Positions 1 to 5,895 of a DNA stretch of 8,219 bases are shown here, in pieces. Source of the DNA: Caldora sp. SIO3E6 (GTDB taxonomy: Bacteria; Cyanobacteriota; Cyanobacteriia; Cyanobacteriales; Coleofasciculaceae). The stretch is taken from positions 1 to 8,219 of the forward strand of contig JAAHHL010000253.1 of NCBI GenBank assembly GCA_010672185.1, given 5' to 3'. The translations under genes and the position numbers were made by a program. The notes under the pieces were generated by a model that saw only the letters and a list, made by a program, of their open reading frames with translations, searched no databases and was not told the DNA's origin. Position 1 is the stretch's first letter. Every line of letters starts with the position of its first letter.

Positions 1-45
1 TTTGAAAGCCTTGATACCGATGGCGAACTTAACACCTGGAAATAA
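1..45 (+). CDS. possible 3' end of an upstream gene
   Basis: Frame 1 is open from the window edge to a TAA at 43-45 and reads FESLDTDGELNTWK, a plausible soluble-protein tail. Only 14 codons are visible and the opposite strand is open here too, so the call is weak. I do not recognise the family. Confidence 0.25.
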   Translation, partial: FESLDTDGELNTWK

Positions 46-84
46 ATTCTCCAATTTACTTGACAACAGGACGATATAATTCTT

Positions 85-117
85 CTCCCTCAGCTCCCTC
101 AGCTCCCTCAGCTCCCC
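85..117. repeat. 9-bp tandem repeat, unit CTCCCTCAG
   Basis: Three full copies of CTCCCTCAG and a partial fourth (CTCCCC) stand head to tail. The same unit recurs in a longer array at 5495-5548, so this is a dispersed minisatellite-like repeat of this genome. The Ser-Ala-Pro repeat it would encode on the + strand is a by-product. The rest of 46-290 holds no gene that I can support. Confidence 0.85.
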
Positions 118-240
118 ATGCATGTAAACAAACATTAATTTCGCCACCAGCATCGCGCAGCGTAACGCACCATATCGCGGGTACAATCATTTTCACAAAT
201 CGTCTTATTGATCGCATGACACTTAGTCAAGGTTTTGTGT

Positions 241-280
241 GGAGTGCGCGATAATAGATAAACAGCTAGATTAGCACTCC
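241..280. promoter_or_regulatory. inverted repeat upstream of brnT, candidate autoregulatory operator
   Basis: GGAGTGC (241-247) and GCACTCC (274-280) form a perfect 7-bp inverted repeat around a 26-bp spacer. The spacer contains GATAAT (250-255), a possible -10 box, but there is no convincing -35 at the usual distance. The right arm ends 10 bp before the brnT start codon. BrnT-BrnA modules are known to repress their own promoter through the DNA-binding antitoxin, so an operator here is expected. The specific assignment is inference. Confidence 0.4.
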
Positions 281-290
281 TGATACCTTC

Positions 291-569
291 ATGCAATTTG
301 AATGGGACGAAGCAAAAAATCTCGAAAACATTCGTAAGCATCAAATAGACTTCGCAGATGTTCTTGCAATGTTTGACAGTCCAATGCTAATTGAGCTAGA
401 CGACCGTTTTAATTATGGAGAGGATCGCTATGTTGGTATCGGTTTTCTTAGTCATCTTGTAGCGGTTGTTGTCTGGACAGAACGACAGAATGATGTAATT
501 CGGATTATCTCAGCACGAAGAGCAAATAAATATGAGTACAAAAGATTTGAAAAATACCTCAGATACTAA
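291..569 (+). CDS. brnT: BrnT family type II toxin (ribonuclease)
   Basis: This is the toxin of a BrnT-BrnA module. BrnT proteins are small RelE-like-fold ribonucleases that stop translation by cutting RNA and are held inactive by BrnA. The 92-residue length is normal for the family. Family signatures run in order: FEWDEAK at 3-9, IRKH at 14-17, the GEDRYVGIG strand at 43-51, and RIISARRA at 71-78 followed by the Lys/Tyr/Arg-rich end. The basic residues in IRKH and ISARR belong to the conserved active-site face. The gene has no clear Shine-Dalgarno before ATG 291. It overlaps brnA by 38 bp in a different frame, the usual toxin-first order of this family. It appears intact. Confidence 0.93.
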   Translation: MQFEWDEAKNLENIRKHQIDFADVLAMFDSPMLIELDDRFNYGEDRYVGIGFLSHLVAVVVWTERQNDVIRIISARRANKYEYKRFEKYLRY

Positions 570-807
570 TTGGGAAGCACTCGAATCTATGTCTGATGAA
601 GATATTGATTATTCTGATATCCCACCTTTGACAGATGAATTCTTTGAAAATGCGACATTGCGAATTCCTGTAGCTCAAGTACACAATCTGATTCAAATTG
701 ACCCAGATGTAATGGCTTGGTTTCGAGCCCAAGATAGAGAATACAAGAAACTCATCAATAAAGTGCTACGCCGCTATATCGATAACAGTGGCAATAACTC
801 GTGTTAA
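532..807 (+). CDS. brnA: BrnA family antitoxin
   Basis: This is the partner of the upstream toxin: BrnA binds and neutralises BrnT and represses the shared promoter. The 91-residue protein begins with an acidic, poorly ordered segment containing the family signature SDEDIDYSDIPPLTDEFF (about 21-38). A short strand with basic and hydrophobic residues follows. The protein ends with the helix pair VMAWFRAQDREYKKLINKVLRRYI, typical of the ribbon-helix-helix DNA-binding and dimer domain of BrnA (cf. 'VLAWFRAQGPGYQTRINALLR' type sequences). Its start lies inside brnT, so the two are translationally linked. A weak GAAGAG stands about nine bases before ATG 532. It appears complete and functional. Confidence 0.92.
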   Translation: MSTKDLKNTSDTNWEALESMSDEDIDYSDIPPLTDEFFENATLRIPVAQVHNLIQIDPDVMAWFRAQDREYKKLINKVLRRYIDNSGNNSC

Positions 808-924
808 TAATCTATACGATAGTTGTCGCGTGGGCTTCTCGCTGTTTCAGCTAAGATGTATATCAGGGCGTTATAGAGATTTTTTAACATCCTCACTGCC
901 CTAGAAGTGCGGCTTTTTGTAAGA

Positions 925-969
925 TTGATTGACAAAATTTCAATCAAAGAGTTATCATTAAATGATAAC
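925..969. promoter_or_regulatory. paired inverted repeats over the tumE promoter, candidate TumA operator
   Basis: Two perfect palindromes stand side by side. TTGATTG (925-931) pairs with CAATCAA (941-947). GTTATCAT (951-958) pairs with ATGATAAC (962-969) across TAA. The first overlaps the -35 box; the second covers the -10 box and the start codon. A winged-helix antitoxin gene lies downstream, and antitoxins usually repress their own operon, so these are the natural operator candidates. Confidence 0.55.
929..958 (+). promoter_or_regulatory. sigma70-type promoter of tumE-tumA
   Basis: A perfect -35 TTGACA (929-934) and a near-perfect -10 TATCAT (953-958) are separated by 18 bp. Transcription would start at about 964-966, at or just inside the annotated ATG 962. 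The mRNA would then be leaderless, or a later start codon is used. Both boxes lie within or beside inverted repeats, so repressor binding would directly block RNA polymerase. Confidence 0.6.
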
Positions 970-1363
970 TTTCTCTACAGAAGAGAAAGATGGGTATATT
1001 TTGCTCCAAGAAGATCGGGACTACGGACTTGACACTTTACTTGACCTGGATGGGGAAATCTTTCCCATGGAAAACGGCTATTGGACTAAATTTGAAGCTA
1101 GAAAGGTGGTTCCAAATGAGCATATTCCTCATGGCATCAAATATAGTTTGACTTTACATAACAGTAGAAATAAAAGAATTCTTGGATATGATAATGCACA
1201 CGGAATAAAACGTAAGGGTAATAAATATACTGCTAATCGTGTTGTCTGGGATCATAAACACAAACAGAACACTATAAAACCTTATGAGTTTAATAGTGCA
1301 GGTCAGCTATTAGAAGATTTTTGGAATGACGTGAATCGCATTATTGATGCAAATAACAGGTGA
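962..1363 (+). CDS. tumE: TumE family toxin (DUF6516)
   Basis: This is the toxin of a TumE-TumA module. The protein matches the family by its core motifs: DLDGEIFPMENGYWTKFE (28-45), PHGIKYSLTLH (56-66), LGYDNAHGIK (74-83), a His-rich WDHKHK (96-101), then PYEF and the C-terminal helix LLEDFWNDVNRII (116-128). The biochemical target is not established to my knowledge; the conserved DNAH and DHKHK histidines look like candidate active-site residues (inference). At 133 residues it is slightly longer than many relatives at the N terminus. With the promoter placed at 929-958, translation may really begin a little downstream, for example at TTG 1001. The stop codon overlaps the alternative GTG start of tumA. 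Confidence 0.85.
   Translation: MITFSTEEKDGYILLQEDRDYGLDTLLDLDGEIFPMENGYWTKFEARKVVPNEHIPHGIKYSLTLHNSRNKRILGYDNAHGIKRKGNKYTANRVVWDHKHKQNTIKPYEFNSAGQLLEDFWNDVNRIIDANNR
1358..1363 (+). promoter_or_regulatory. ribosome binding site that sets the tumA start
   Basis: GGTGA/AGGTGA-like sequence lies at the end of tumE, eight bases before ATG 1369. This favours ATG 1369 over the in-frame GTG at 1360, which has no site of its own. It also means the ribosome finishing tumE can restart on tumA. Confidence 0.5.
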
Positions 1364-1368
1364 TTATC

Positions 1369-1767
1369 ATGGAAACTCAAGTCATGAAAATAGGTATCCT
1401 TTCTAAGGAAGATTACATACAAAGAACTATAGCGATCGCCAAAGGGCAATATAAGCCAGCAGAAGATGAGCCTAAAGTATGGTTTGAATCGATGAAATCC
1501 CTGGCTCAAGTATTGAGTAATGAAAATCAACAATTGCTGAAAATCATTATTCACCATAAACCTGGTTCTATTGCAGAGATTGAGGAGTTGACTCATCGGA
1601 AGAAGTCTAACTTGTCTAGAACACTCAAAACTTTAGAAAGATATGGAATAGTTGAGCTTATGAAAGACAAAGGAAAAGTTATTCCAAAGGTTAAGTTCAC
1701 AAAGTTTAAAGTTGAATTTAGCCTTGAGAAGAAACTCTCTAATTTAGCTGATCTGGTAATTTTTTAG
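1369..1767 (+). CDS. tumA: TumA-type antitoxin, winged-helix DNA-binding protein
   Basis: This is a MarR-like winged helix-turn-helix protein of the kind encoded directly after TumE toxins. The 132-residue protein has an N-terminal segment with KVWFESMKSLAQVLS (36-50), characteristic of these antitoxins. The wHTH domain follows (about 51-118): ENQQLLKIII, IAEIEELT, the likely recognition helix RKKSNLSRTLKTLERYG (77-93), then the wing and the strand VKFTKFKVEFSL. It probably neutralises TumE and represses the operon at the palindromes at 925-969 (inference from family and position). I chose ATG 1369 because AGGTGA precedes it. The GTG at 1360 would add three residues. The last 29 bp overlap the convergent glycosyltransferase gene. 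A HIP1 site lies at 1432. Confidence 0.85.
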   Translation: METQVMKIGILSKEDYIQRTIAIAKGQYKPAEDEPKVWFESMKSLAQVLSNENQQLLKIIIHHKPGSIAEIEELTHRKKSNLSRTLKTLERYGIVELMKDKGKVIPKVKFTKFKVEFSLEKKLSNLADLVIF

Positions 1768-2863
1768 TTTGCCCATTCTTGTAGATGTGATGGTCTAATC
1801 TCAAATTATTCACCGCATCTACAAAATCTTCTTGATTAAAAATTCCCTGATAATCTACGGGAATCCAGGTATCATCATCCAATTCTTCGATATAACCATG
1901 AGGATGGTATAGTTTTATACCTTGAGACAAAAATCCAGAAATTTGATGAAAAGAACTGTGATCCACAATCAAAATATCTGAGATAATCAGGTGATGCATG
2001 ACTTTCATCGCTGGCTCATTGATATGAAATTTAACTTGCTTATATTTTTGGGTAAAGGAATTGATAATTTCTTGGCCATCTTCTTGACTAGCCAGGGAAT
2101 AAACATGAAGTTCATAGGACTGCTCTTGAAAAACTTCAATCAACTGTTTAATAATATTTTCATAAAATTTTAGTGGTATAAACCTACCATCTTCTAGGGT
2201 TGCATCCTCTCTTCTAATGGGAACTGCTATGTTAATTAGCTCTGGATTATAGGAAGAAATTTTATCAGGATGTTGCTGTTGATGATACTTTTTTCTGAGT
2301 TTGTTTAAGACATTATTATAGATATCTTGATTGATTCTACCTTCTTTTCCCAAAATATTGACTTGAGTAAGCGTGACTCTCACACTGTGTAGAAAGCAAT
2401 AAACTATTTCATCATGGTTATCATTGATATTACTAAATAGTTTTTCAATATAGTCGAATGGCACTCCGTGCCAGTAAGGAGAACTCCATTCATTAATAAA
2501 TTTGATACGATCCAGTCTATTATAGATAACTTTGCGAAAAATCCTCTCTAGTTTGATAATACTTTTCAGTACAAAATAACTTTTAGATCTTAGTCGCCTT
2601 ATACCTAACAGTGGCGAACAAGAAACAATGAAAACATCTCTTGTGGCAACATCAGCAAATAATTTTTCCTTTTCACCAAGTCCCAAAAAATTTTCCCAAT
2701 CATTACCATCTCCATAATCAGGAATAGGATTGTGCAGATACTGTAAGTTAAACCATTCCGCTAAAATGAAAGCTGTAAAAATATCTTTAAGTTTGTGACC
2801 AAGTCTAGCACCTGGATAGGGATTGGGAATTACAGTTATGTATTTCTGGGAGTTGGATACCAT
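1739..2863 (-). CDS. fucosyltransferase-like glycosyltransferase (GT-B type), probably for surface polysaccharide
   Basis: This 374-residue protein probably transfers a sugar during surface-glycan assembly in the cytoplasm. Its layout resembles the O-fucosyltransferase/alpha-1,6-fucosyltransferase-like superfamily. An N-terminal Gly-rich entry with GARLGHKLKDIFTAFILA (18-35) is followed by LQYLHNP. A basic strand IAVPIRREDA (212-221) sits where relatives carry H-x-R-R-G-D for nucleotide-sugar binding, and FIPLKFYENIIKQL follows. A C-terminal nucleotide-binding half has DILIVDHSSF (296-305) and GIKLYHP (315-321). There is no signal peptide or membrane span. It starts 12 bp after the flippase gene without a good Shine-Dalgarno, so it is probably co-transcribed with it and perhaps coupled in translation. 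The exact sugar and linkage cannot be read from sequence. The region is AT-rich, consistent with transfer. Confidence 0.6.
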   Translation of the reverse strand: MVSNSQKYITVIPNPYPGARLGHKLKDIFTAFILAEWFNLQYLHNPIPDYGDGNDWENFLGLGEKEKLFADVATRDVFIVSCSPLLGIRRLRSKSYFVLKSIIKLERIFRKVIYNRLDRIKFINEWSSPYWHGVPFDYIEKLFSNINDNHDEIVYCFLHSVRVTLTQVNILGKEGRINQDIYNNVLNKLRKKYHQQQHPDKISSYNPELINIAVPIRREDATLEDGRFIPLKFYENIIKQLIEVFQEQSYELHVYSLASQEDGQEIINSFTQKYKQVKFHINEPAMKVMHHLIISDILIVDHSSFHQISGFLSQGIKLYHPHGYIEELDDDTWIPVDYQGIFNQEDFVDAVNNLRLDHHIYKNGQTKKLPDQLN

Positions 2864-2875
2864 AGCTAGTGCAGG

Positions 2876-4207
2876 CTAATTTTTTTTACTGGGAAGAAAA
2901 AAGTTTAGAGTTAGCGCTTTAGTCATTGCCCAGCCGACTACTCGAGCGGGAGGATAGATAAAACACATTAAATAATCAACAAAAGCATAGGAAATTAAAG
3001 TTGCGATCGCAGCACCAGTTTCCTGATAAATGGGAATTAGCCAAAAATTTAATAAAATGTTGACTATAGCTCCTAAAGATTTTTCAATTAAGTTATATCT
3101 TGTCCGACCTTCATTAATGATCCAAATTTGTGATTTACAAATTCCTAAAAACCAAAACATACCCGTCCAAACTAGGATGACCAAAACCCTGCCACCGGAG
3201 GCATAGTCTGCACCAAACATAAGCACTAATATGGGTTTAGCTAAAAAGGTTATGGGAATAGCGATCGCGTAAGCTAATACTGCCATCAAATTTAGTAACT
3301 TTTGCAGCCGACTGTAGTAAAGGGTCTCACTAGTTCTTTTAGCCTCGGTAATCGAGGGAGCAACGGATGAGACAATACCGACGGGGATAAAATACCAAAT
3401 CGAAGAGATCCGTGTGGTTACTGCATAAATGCCCACAGCTTGATCTCCCACCATTTGACCCAGCATTACTTGATCTATCCGCAGATAGATCATAATCGCT
3501 ACCCCAGCAATGATCAATGGCCAACTTTCTTGCAGTAAGCTTTTCGCTCTTGCTAATTTAGGACGCCATGCGAGTAAGGCTTGTCGGTTAAAGTGATAAG
3601 CAATTACCAAACCAATGGCTCCCAACATCGTTTCCGTCAATATTGCTAAGGCAACAAAAATGACAGGAGCCTGGATAGTGATTAAAGTTATTCTCAAACC
3701 AGTGACTATAATAAAAGCTGTATTCTTAGCCAGAACAGTATATTTTGATTTAACTTGCCATTGGAACCAAAAATCGATGGCATCAAAAGCCTCAAAAATG
3801 GTCCCTGCAGCAATAATGGCAACTAAATAATGACTTAAAGTATCATCGGGACGAATCAGAAAAATAGTGCTAATTGCTAACAACCAAGTGAAAATACCAC
3901 CCAGGAGTCTGAGGATAAACACAGTACCCAGTATTTCTTCTTTCGCAGCTGGAGTATGAACTAGCTCCCGTATCGCTATCCGTTCCAAGCCCAAAGTGGC
4001 AAAAATACGAAACAATGCTACCAAAGCGATCGCATAATTTAAGGCTCCAAACTGCTGGGGGCCCAAATAACGAGCAATCAACGCTACGACAATGACACCT
4101 ACCCCTAAGCGGAGGATGCGATCGGCGAACAACCAGCTAATATTACTGATAATTTTACGTAGTCTAGGGCTCAGCTTTTGCATTGCCGCAGTTAGCTGAT
4201 CGAGCAT
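2876..4207 (-). CDS. Wzx-type oligosaccharide flippase (polysaccharide biosynthesis protein)
   Basis: This is an integral membrane protein of the MOP exporter superfamily, expected to move lipid-linked oligosaccharide units across the inner membrane for polymer export. It has 443 residues and about twelve hydrophobic segments, with a short basic N-terminal cytoplasmic stretch (KLSPRLRK). Family features near the N terminus are ISWLFADRI (23-31), ARYLGP (45-50), FGALNYA (53-59) and LGLERIAIRELV (72-83). Further in are DFWFQ and KNTAF, and LRIDQVMLGQM marks the second half. Length and architecture are typical and nothing is missing. Two HIP1 sites at 3003 and 3261 and one at 4026 lie inside the gene, so it is well adapted to the host genome. 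It heads a - strand unit with the glycosyltransferase gene and diverges from the sulfotransferase gene. Confidence 0.9.
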   Translation of the reverse strand: MLDQLTAAMQKLSPRLRKIISNISWLFADRILRLGVGVIVVALIARYLGPQQFGALNYAIALVALFRIFATLGLERIAIRELVHTPAAKEEILGTVFILRLLGGIFTWLLAISTIFLIRPDDTLSHYLVAIIAAGTIFEAFDAIDFWFQWQVKSKYTVLAKNTAFIIVTGLRITLITIQAPVIFVALAILTETMLGAIGLVIAYHFNRQALLAWRPKLARAKSLLQESWPLIIAGVAIMIYLRIDQVMLGQMVGDQAVGIYAVTTRISSIWYFIPVGIVSSVAPSITEAKRTSETLYYSRLQKLLNLMAVLAYAIAIPITFLAKPILVLMFGADYASGGRVLVILVWTGMFWFLGICKSQIWIINEGRTRYNLIEKSLGAIVNILLNFWLIPIYQETGAAIATLISYAFVDYLMCFIYPPARVVGWAMTKALTLNFFLPSKKN

Positions 4208-4267
4208 AGGTAGGAAAAAATTGTTTAACTTCTTGATTCTCTCACTCTAGTGCAGTGCAGCAAAAAT

Positions 4268-4297
4268 AGCTTTCCAGTTAAAAAGGGTGGAAAAGCT
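4268..4297. promoter_or_regulatory. inverted repeat between divergent flippase and sulfotransferase genes
   Basis: AGCTTTCCA (4268-4276) faces TGGAAAAGCT (4288-4297), complementary apart from one extra A. It lies 60 bp from the flippase start and 110 bp from the sulfotransferase start, so it could be a shared operator or simply a hairpin. No convincing promoter for either gene was found. TTGCTC (4350) with GATAAT (4371) has a short 15-bp spacer. Confidence 0.3.
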
Positions 4298-4316
4298 TGC
4301 TACAAAAGTTTTCTTC

Positions 4317-4351
4317 CCTCCTGCCTCCTGCCTCCTGCCTTCTGCCTTCTT
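4317..4351. repeat. heptamer short tandem repeat (STRR-like)
   Basis: Five consecutive heptamers occur: CCTCCTG three times, then CCTTCTG and CCTTCTT. Tandem heptamers of this kind are a known feature of cyanobacterial intergenic DNA. A degenerate, inverted relative lies at 7251-7293. Confidence 0.85.
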
Positions 4352-4394
4352 GCTCTAGTGATTATAGAGAGATAATGGTATAACTCTTGGAATT

Positions 4395-4400
4395 GGAGAG
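4395..4400 (+). promoter_or_regulatory. ribosome binding site that sets the sulfotransferase start
   Basis: GGAGAG lies seven bases before ATG 4408. It therefore supports ATG 4408 rather than the upstream in-frame TTG at 4387. Confidence 0.7.
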
Positions 4401-4407
4401 AGTAGAT

Positions 4408-5406
4408 ATGCCAACTCAAGCAACAGACAAGGAACATTTCTCAACTATTCAACCTCATCCAGATGCACCATATTTGCATCTACTTCAGGAGGTAGATTTC
4501 CAACCTATCTTGATCATGGGTGACCATCGTTCTGGTACTACCTTTTTATACAAGTTATTAGCGGAAACTGACTGCTTTAGTTTTGTCAATCCCTATCACA
4601 TTATTAAGTATAATGAACTTTTGTATAATCGATTACAGAAAACAGAACACCAAGCTCAACAAAATGTCAACGAACTTTTTCAAACTCTCGGCTTAAAAAA
4701 TCGACTGATTGACAAAGTAGCGGTTACGGCAAGGTTACCAGAAGAATATGGTTTTATTCTAGAAAATGCTGGTAAACCAAATTATATCTGCCCAGAAAGT
4801 CTGTCAAACTTTAGAGAATTGTGCCAAAAAATACAATTTATTTCACCTCAACAGCAAAGCTTGTTGCTCAAGAATCCCTGGGATTTTGCTAACTTCAGGT
4901 ATATTAAAAGTGCTTTGCCTACAGCAAAATTCATTTTTATTCATCGCCAACCAATACACGTCATTAATTCTCAGTTGAAAGCTAGCCTTTCCATGCTGTC
5001 TACTCGGAATGACTATATTGCTGCTATCTCACAGCAGTATGCCCAATTGTACGAGCATCCTTGGCGTCTTTTGTATCGACGACTACGGAATTCCTTGTTT
5101 TTCCAGCGCTCGTTGCAAACTGCGACTAGAGGTGTTACCCAAGCTTTAGATTACTTTATCGAGAATATCGACTCCTTGCCGAAGACGGATTATATCTGTG
5201 TCAGATATGAAGAGCTATCTCAGGAACCTGAAAAAGTGGTATCGAGTGTTTTGAATTTCCTTGAACTGCAACCCAAGTCGCCACTAGCCTATGACATGTT
5301 AGTTGAATCTCGCCCTCTGCGCCTCTTACCAGCAGTAGCAAGAAACTATGACAAGCTGCGCCAGGAACTCCAAACATATTTTGATTACTTTGGTTACCAA
5401 GCGTAG
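4408..5406 (+). CDS. sulfotransferase family protein (PAPS-dependent)
   Basis: This 332-residue soluble protein should transfer sulfate from PAPS to an acceptor, here most plausibly a glycan handled by the neighbouring flippase and glycosyltransferase. The 5'-phosphosulfate-binding loop is visible as ILIMGDHRSGTTFLYKLL (about 34-51; the Arg-Ser-Gly-Thr-Thr is diagnostic). The 3'-phosphate-binding motif is FIHRQPIHVINS (about 178-188), with Arg180 and Ser188 at the usual R-x7-S spacing. The later YICVRYEELSQEP segment (262 onward) is also typical of the family. Both nucleotide-binding sites are intact, so it is likely active. I chose ATG 4408 because of GGAGAG seven bases upstream. The gene diverges from the - strand glycan pair. 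The acceptor is unknown, and a small-molecule acceptor cannot be excluded. Confidence 0.85.
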   Translation: MPTQATDKEHFSTIQPHPDAPYLHLLQEVDFQPILIMGDHRSGTTFLYKLLAETDCFSFVNPYHIIKYNELLYNRLQKTEHQAQQNVNELFQTLGLKNRLIDKVAVTARLPEEYGFILENAGKPNYICPESLSNFRELCQKIQFISPQQQSLLLKNPWDFANFRYIKSALPTAKFIFIHRQPIHVINSQLKASLSMLSTRNDYIAAISQQYAQLYEHPWRLLYRRLRNSLFFQRSLQTATRGVTQALDYFIENIDSLPKTDYICVRYEELSQEPEKVVSSVLNFLELQPKSPLAYDMLVESRPLRLLPAVARNYDKLRQELQTYFDYFGYQA

Positions 5407-5421
5407 TGGACTGACACACCT

Positions 5422-5489
5422 AAAAATGTAGGTTGGGTAGAGCGATAGCGAGACCCAACAAAGCGTTACTGGTTTTGGGTTACTACGCT
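5422..5489. repeat. dispersed intergenic hairpin repeat (GTTGGGT type)
   Basis: GTTGGGT (5432-5438) pairs with ACCCAAC (5453-5459) around AGAGCGATAGCGAG. AGCGT (5462-5466) pairs with ACGCT (5485-5489). The TAGGTTGGGT...ACCCAAC pattern is a familiar dispersed element in cyanobacterial intergenic regions. It follows the sulfotransferase stop by 16 bp and could help end its transcript, but there is no T-tract. Confidence 0.6.
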
Positions 5490-5494
5490 AACAG

Positions 5495-5548
5495 CTCTCT
5501 CAGCTCCCTCAGCTCCCTCAGCTCCCTCAGCTCCCTCAGCTCCTTCTG
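5495..5548. repeat. 9-bp tandem repeat, unit CTCCCTCAG (second array)
   Basis: Six consecutive 9-mers occur: CTCTCTCAG, four exact CTCCCTCAG copies, then CTCCTTCTG. It is the same unit as at 85-117. The last copy drifts toward the CTTCTG heptamer type, hinting that the two repeat classes are related. The stretch 5549-5625 holds no gene. It has a weak promoter-like pair, TTGATT (5579) and GATGAT (5602), with 17-bp spacing, that could drive the RNA downstream. Confidence 0.9.
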
Positions 5549-5641
5549 CTTCCCCAGTAATAAATACCCGATAGCTCTTTGATTGTTAGATAGATCTGTG
5601 AGATGATAGCCCAGTACTAAGGCTGAATGTGACACTTCCCC

Positions 5642-5887
5642 ATGAAAAAGGTAAACTACCCGCCGCTAAGTCCGCTTCGGACTCTAGCGGGGGCTTTTAA
5701 AGAAGCCCAGAGTTTACCAGGTTAAGTGTTAATTCACTACGTTACGAAAGTCAGGATACCTAAGAATGCGTAGCCAGTTTTTAGCTCTATCGTTTGCGAT
5801 TAAACAGACATATCGGGTCGAAGTCAGTGTCGCAAACAAAACCAAGCTTTCGTAACATTGCCAAGGCTAACATTACCCGAAAGGAGG
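5642..5887 (+). ncRNA. omega-RNA (HEARO RNA) of the IscB element
   Basis: This stretch folds strongly. An 8-bp stem GGTAAACT (5650-5657)/AGTTTACC (5711-5718) closes a three-way junction with two hairpins. One pairs CCGCTA+AGTCCG (5663-5674) with CGGACT+TAGCGG (5678-5690). The other pairs GGGCTT (5691) with AAGCCC (5703). A small hairpin AGTG/CACT (5725-5738) follows. A second large domain pairs GTTACGAAAG (5741-5750) with CTTTCGTAAC (5847-5856), enclosing GTTTGCGA (5792-5799)/TCGCAAAC (5830-5837). TAGCC (5771)/GGCTA (5865) could make a pseudoknot. It ends at AAGGAGG, the iscB ribosome binding site, as known omega-RNAs do. The guide should be the ~16 nt before it (about 5626-5641, or up to 5649). 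All stems look intact although the protein is broken. Confidence 0.75.
5881..5887 (+). promoter_or_regulatory. ribosome binding site of iscB
   Basis: A strong AAGGAGG stands eight bases before GTG 5896. It fixes the iscB start there rather than at the in-frame TTG 5794, which lies inside the RNA. It also marks the expected 3' end of the omega-RNA. Confidence 0.85.
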
Positions 5888-5895
5888 CTCAGAAA

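Noticed and set aside
60..80. TTGACA (60-65) and TATAAT (75-80) as a strong promoter
   Set aside because: Both boxes are perfect but only 9 bp apart, too close for sigma70 RNA polymerase.
60..254. 64-codon + strand reading frame with Ser-Ala-Pro repeats
   Set aside because: The repeats come from the 9-bp tandem array. The rest resembles no protein and there is no ribosome binding site.
135..344. - strand reading frame across the brnT promoter and start
   Set aside because: It overlaps the clear brnT gene and its candidate operator and shows no family features.
895..918. Rho-independent terminator after brnA (CACT...AGTG, GGCTTTTT)
   Set aside because: The stem is only 3-4 bp and does not abut the T-run properly.
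1303..1596. - strand reading frame opposite tumE-tumA
   Set aside because: It is a shadow of two well-supported genes, with a sequence unlike any known family.
4387..4407. TTG start for the sulfotransferase
   Set aside because: GGAGAG is well placed for ATG 4408, and the added residues include the ribosome binding site itself.
5201..5419. - strand reading frame opposite the sulfotransferase 3' end
   Set aside because: It is a shadow frame of a gene with intact catalytic motifs and has no features of its own.
5495..5548. CRISPR array
   Set aside because: The units are 9 bp and directly adjacent with no spacers, so it is a tandem repeat.
5794..5895. Upstream TTG start for iscB adding 34 residues
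   Set aside because: This DNA belongs to the structured RNA. AAGGAGG sits just before GTG 5896, where IscB homology begins.
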